From: Croceimicrobium hydrocarbonivorans
GTDB taxonomy: Bacteria; Bacteroidota; Bacteroidia; Flavobacteriales; Schleiferiaceae
NCBI RefSeq assembly: GCF_014524565.1
Contig: NZ_CP060139.1
Location: 1,867,501-1,931,500, forward strand
Direction: 5' to 3'
Length of the DNA stretch: 64,000 nt
Positions 61,796-64,000 of this stretch are shown here, in pieces. The notes beneath the pieces were generated by a model. The model saw only the letters and a program-made list of their open reading frames with translations, ran no database searches and was not told where the DNA came from. The position numbers were made by a program, and so were the translations under genes. Numbering within the stretch: position 1 is the first letter of the stretch; each line of letters opens with the position of its first letter.

Positions 61796-61819
61796 CTAAT
61801 GTACTAAAAAATACATTAG
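61796..61819. promoter_or_regulatory. Perfect inverted repeat (8-8-8) upstream of the nitroreductase
   Basis: CTAATGTA (61796-61803), an 8-nt CTAAAAAA centre and TACATTAG (61812-61819), followed by TTTGC. The position, 44 nt before the ATG at 61863 and abutting a TTAGTTTG promoter-like element, suggests an operator for the nitroreductase gene. Confidence 0.55.
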
Positions 61820-61862
61820 TTTGCTTGTTTCGAGGAGTTTGCACTCAGATCTCTTTTGTACT

Positions 61863-62534
61863 ATGGCCAAAGAATACCCCTTTATTCCCCTGTCTTTTAG
61901 CGTTAAACACGAAGGTGAAGCCTTGCTCAATGCCGCGGATCAATTGCAGGCAGAAATCTTGCAACGTCGCAGTTGCCGTGATTATTCTGATCGGGATATT
62001 CCAGAGGCTGTTGTTAAGAACCTCCTGCAAATTGCTGCCTCTGCACCTAGCGGTGCCAATAAGCAACCCTGGCATTTTGTGGCCGTTCGCAATCCCGAAA
62101 TTAAGGCCCGTATTCGCGAAGCCGCCGAAGCGGAGGAAAAACTCTTTTACGAAGAGCGCGCTCCCAAGGAGTGGCTGGAGGATTTAGCTCCTCTGGGAAC
62201 CGATTGGCAAAAGCCTTTCCTCACCACTGCGCCATGGTTGTTAGTAGTGTTTAAGGAAATCTACGGTCAGGATGAAAATGGCAGCAAAAACAAGCACTAT
62301 TATGTGAATGAGTCGGTGGGCATTGCTTCGGGCTTTTTAATTGCCGCGATTCATCTATTAGGCTTGGCGACTTTAACGCATACACCTAGCCCGATGAATT
62401 TCCTCTCGGAGATTTTAGAGCGACCCTCACATCAAAAGCCATTTTTGCTTTTGCCCCTTGGCTATCCGGCGGAGGATGCTCAGGTTCCAGAGCTTCGCAA
62501 AAAGAGCTTCGAGGAGCATAGTTCTATACTCTAA
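61863..62534 (+). CDS. Nitroreductase-family flavoprotein
   Basis: FMN-dependent NAD(P)H oxidoreductase of 223 residues from the ATG at 61863; an upstream TTG would add an unlikely N terminus. Signature segments are ILQRRSCRDYSDRDIP, IAASAPSGANKQPWHFVAV and the C-terminal LLLPLGYPAEDAQVP. Substrates may be quinones, nitroaromatics or a specific metabolite. The inverted repeat in front of the gene suggests regulation by an inducer-responsive repressor, which is inference. It lies 143 nt after gpsA. Confidence 0.9.
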   Translation: MAKEYPFIPLSFSVKHEGEALLNAADQLQAEILQRRSCRDYSDRDIPEAVVKNLLQIAASAPSGANKQPWHFVAVRNPEIKARIREAAEAEEKLFYEERAPKEWLEDLAPLGTDWQKPFLTTAPWLLVVFKEIYGQDENGSKNKHYYVNESVGIASGFLIAAIHLLGLATLTHTPSPMNFLSEILERPSHQKPFLLLPLGYPAEDAQVPELRKKSFEEHSSIL

Positions 62535-62640
62535 AAATCTAAACCTTAGCCGTTCATCGTGTGAATGGCGCTTCTAATCGAAAGATTCAGAGCCCTTTAA
62601 TAGGTCTGTTACACATTTGTATCGGATAAGATTTAGGGTA

Positions 62641-64000
62641 ATGACAATCATCGACAGAATTAAAGTTCCATTCTTTTTAATCATTGTGGCCGTGGCCTCG
62701 GTGATTGGAATTAATCAATACCATTTTGGGATGTGGAATCAATTTATTTCCCTTCCCTGGTTGTACGAATTGATTGATCCTTCCAATTACCCTCACGATC
62801 TTTTAGTGGAGCAATACAGCAATTCGCCCACTTTCTTCCTATTCCTCTTAAAGTGGGCCTTGCCCTTCTTTGGGGAGAATGTGCCCTTGCTTTTCTTTAG
62901 CTTTTACTTGATATGCCTGGCTCTTACTATTTATAGTTTTTATCGCTTAGGTCAGGAGATCTTTAATTCTAAAGAAGCCGGGGTTTTGGCCGTGGTGCTA
63001 TTAAGTTTTGCCTTTCCCGTAATTGGTGATGTAAGTATTTGGGATACGCTTTTAATGGAGCGTACCATTACCTACCCCATTTTGCTATTATCGATTTTAC
63101 ACCTCTATAAGGGTCGCTTGTGGTATGCCATTTTATTGCTGGGCTTAGCCTTCAATATCCACCCACTTTCCGCGATATATGTGATTGCCGCCTCTGGTTT
63201 AGCCGTTCTATTGAATGAAGGGCTGAAGAAAGAACACATTTGGCAAGGCTTCTTCTTACTGTTAATGGTAAGCCCGGTATTACTGCTTAAGTTTAGCAAT
63301 ACCAGTGGTGAATCTTCTTTAAGCTTTTCGGAAACCTGGATGGAGGTAATGCGCTTGCGTAATGGACATCATACCTTCCCTAGTGAATTTCCACCTAGCA
63401 TTTTCCTGAAAACAGCATTGATCATCCTTTCCTACTATGTGATTTTAGCTAAAGGGAATTTTGCTCCTAAGGCCAAGGTTTTCTTACATGCTTTTGGTGG
63501 AAGTATCTTATTTATGATGCTATTAGGAACAGTTTTTACCGAGTTCTATCCGGTGAAATTGATCATCCAATTTCAGTTTTATCGCGCCTTCCTTTTTATG
63601 GGCACCTTAAGCTTAATCTTGTGGGCCGGTATGTTGGTGAAAAACCCGAAACCGATATTCTACCTATTGGCAATTCCTTTCCTGGCACAATACGCTTATG
63701 GAGAGTGGGCTAAAACCATTTCGGCTTTAAGCCTGATAGGCCTGGCCTGGTTTGTTATTCGTTATTTCGGCTTTAAACGCAAAGCCAGTTTAGGACTTTC
63801 TTTTGCCTATCTAAGCTTAGGATTGATTGCGATGTTGATGAGAGGTGGTCTCGAAATTCATCAGGGTAACCAGGAAAAAGATTGGTATGAGGTGCAGGAT
63901 TGGTTCCGCGAGAATACCGCTCAGGATGCTTTGGCTATCGTGCCTCCAGCCGAATTAGGCTTTAGAGTGCGTAGTTTGAGAACTTCTTATGGTGATTGGT
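62641..64000 (+). CDS. Large polytopic membrane protein (right end beyond window)
   Basis: At least 453 residues from the ATG at 62641, running off the right edge. There are about 11 membrane helices, a soluble patch with HHTFPSEFPPS, and a C-terminal soluble start (DWYEVQDWFRENTAQDALAIVPPAELGFRVRS) resembling the DUF6798-type tails of GT-C-like membrane glycosyltransferases. Pattern and topology suggest an enzyme acting on lipid-linked sugars or a surface polysaccharide; the missing end prevents a firm call. Confidence 0.65.
   Translation, partial: MTIIDRIKVPFFLIIVAVASVIGINQYHFGMWNQFISLPWLYELIDPSNYPHDLLVEQYSNSPTFFLFLLKWALPFFGENVPLLFFSFYLICLALTIYSFYRLGQEIFNSKEAGVLAVVLLSFAFPVIGDVSIWDTLLMERTITYPILLLSILHLYKGRLWYAILLLGLAFNIHPLSAIYVIAASGLAVLLNEGLKKEHIWQGFFLLLMVSPVLLLKFSNTSGESSLSFSETWMEVMRLRNGHHTFPSEFPPSIFLKTALIILSYYVILAKGNFAPKAKVFLHAFGGSILFMMLLGTVFTEFYPVKLIIQFQFYRAFLFMGTLSLILWAGMLVKNPKPIFYLLAIPFLAQYAYGEWAKTISALSLIGLAWFVIRYFGFKRKASLGLSFAYLSLGLIAMLMRGGLEIHQGNQEKDWYEVQDWFRENTAQDALAIVPPAELGFRVRSLRTSYGDW

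Noticed and set aside
61821-61863. Upstream TTG start for the nitroreductase
   Set aside because: It overlaps the promoter-like region, and the extra residues do not fit the family.

Overview
The window is a dense stretch of chromosome from a member of the Bacteroidota, most likely a marine-type flavobacterium or Cryomorphaceae relative. The evidence is: a type IX secretion (T9SS) lipoprotein (PorW/SprE) and a huge T9SS-sorted surface protein; Bacteroidota-only families (DUF4292, DUF4625, IPExxxVDY, a six-gene ATP synthase operon without atpD/atpC, TonB receptors with CarboxypepD-like N-terminal domains); many genes with no Shine-Dalgarno sequence; and repeated TAnnTTTG -7 promoter elements. 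There is one tRNA (Asn), no rRNA, and no insertion sequence, prophage or CRISPR array. Apart from the two window edges no gene looks broken.

Layout. 1-5.7 kb: minus-strand acpP-fabF-rnc-IPExxxVDY-pyk (pyk runs off the left edge), a divergent purN-rnhA pair, and an active M23 peptidase. 5.8-14.6 kb: porW, bactofilin, atpZ, a small membrane protein, then atpBEFHAG, with two strong intercistronic hairpins and a terminator. 14.7-19.3 kb: two small beta-barrel proteins, an NtrY-like histidine kinase, an enoyl-CoA hydratase, an alpha/beta hydrolase and an Hsp15-like S4 protein. 19.3-25 kb: a duplicated terminator-repeat unit, a 1318-residue T9SS cargo protein, an orphan LytTR regulator and sodA. 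25-31 kb: SDR oxidoreductase, AddA-type helicase-nuclease, kbl and a single-HKD phospholipase-D-like protein.

31-37.7 kb (minus): a degenerate M1-aminopeptidase-like protein, rseP, a TonB receptor, a His-rich DUF4625 lipoprotein and a Fur-family regulator; a 17-bp Fur/Zur-type palindrome lies over the promoter in front of the lipoprotein and regulator. 37.7-42.5 kb: an orphan biotinyl-carrier protein, then an ECF sigma factor followed by an unusual protein (three exact-period N-terminal repeats, one membrane helix, C-terminal beta-barrel) and a lipoprotein; then a PfkB kinase. 42.5-50.5 kb: tRNA-Asn, LpxH, and a second metal locus in which a TonB receptor is divergent from a DtxR/MntR regulator and a Tro/Mnt-type ABC transporter. 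A DtxR-type operator sits between the two promoters, and one permease carries a DtxR-like metal-sensor domain at its C terminus. 50.5-59 kb: a 2OG-Fe(II) oxygenase, an acidic small protein, an ICMT-like membrane protein, and a minus-strand envelope operon (flippase, dut, nucleotidyltransferase, TPR, DUF4292, EnvC-like). 59-64 kb: M28-PDZ peptidase, gpsA, a nitroreductase behind a perfect inverted repeat, and a multi-spanning membrane protein cut by the right edge.

The points most worth following are the permease-sensor fusion with its shared operator, the sigma/repeat/barrel/lipoprotein operon, the Fur-type autoregulatory site, the M1 pseudoenzyme, the ATP synthase intercistronic hairpins, and a group of promoters whose -7 element lies only 4-6 nt from the start codon. 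Function assignments come from motif recognition by eye; no database search was run.
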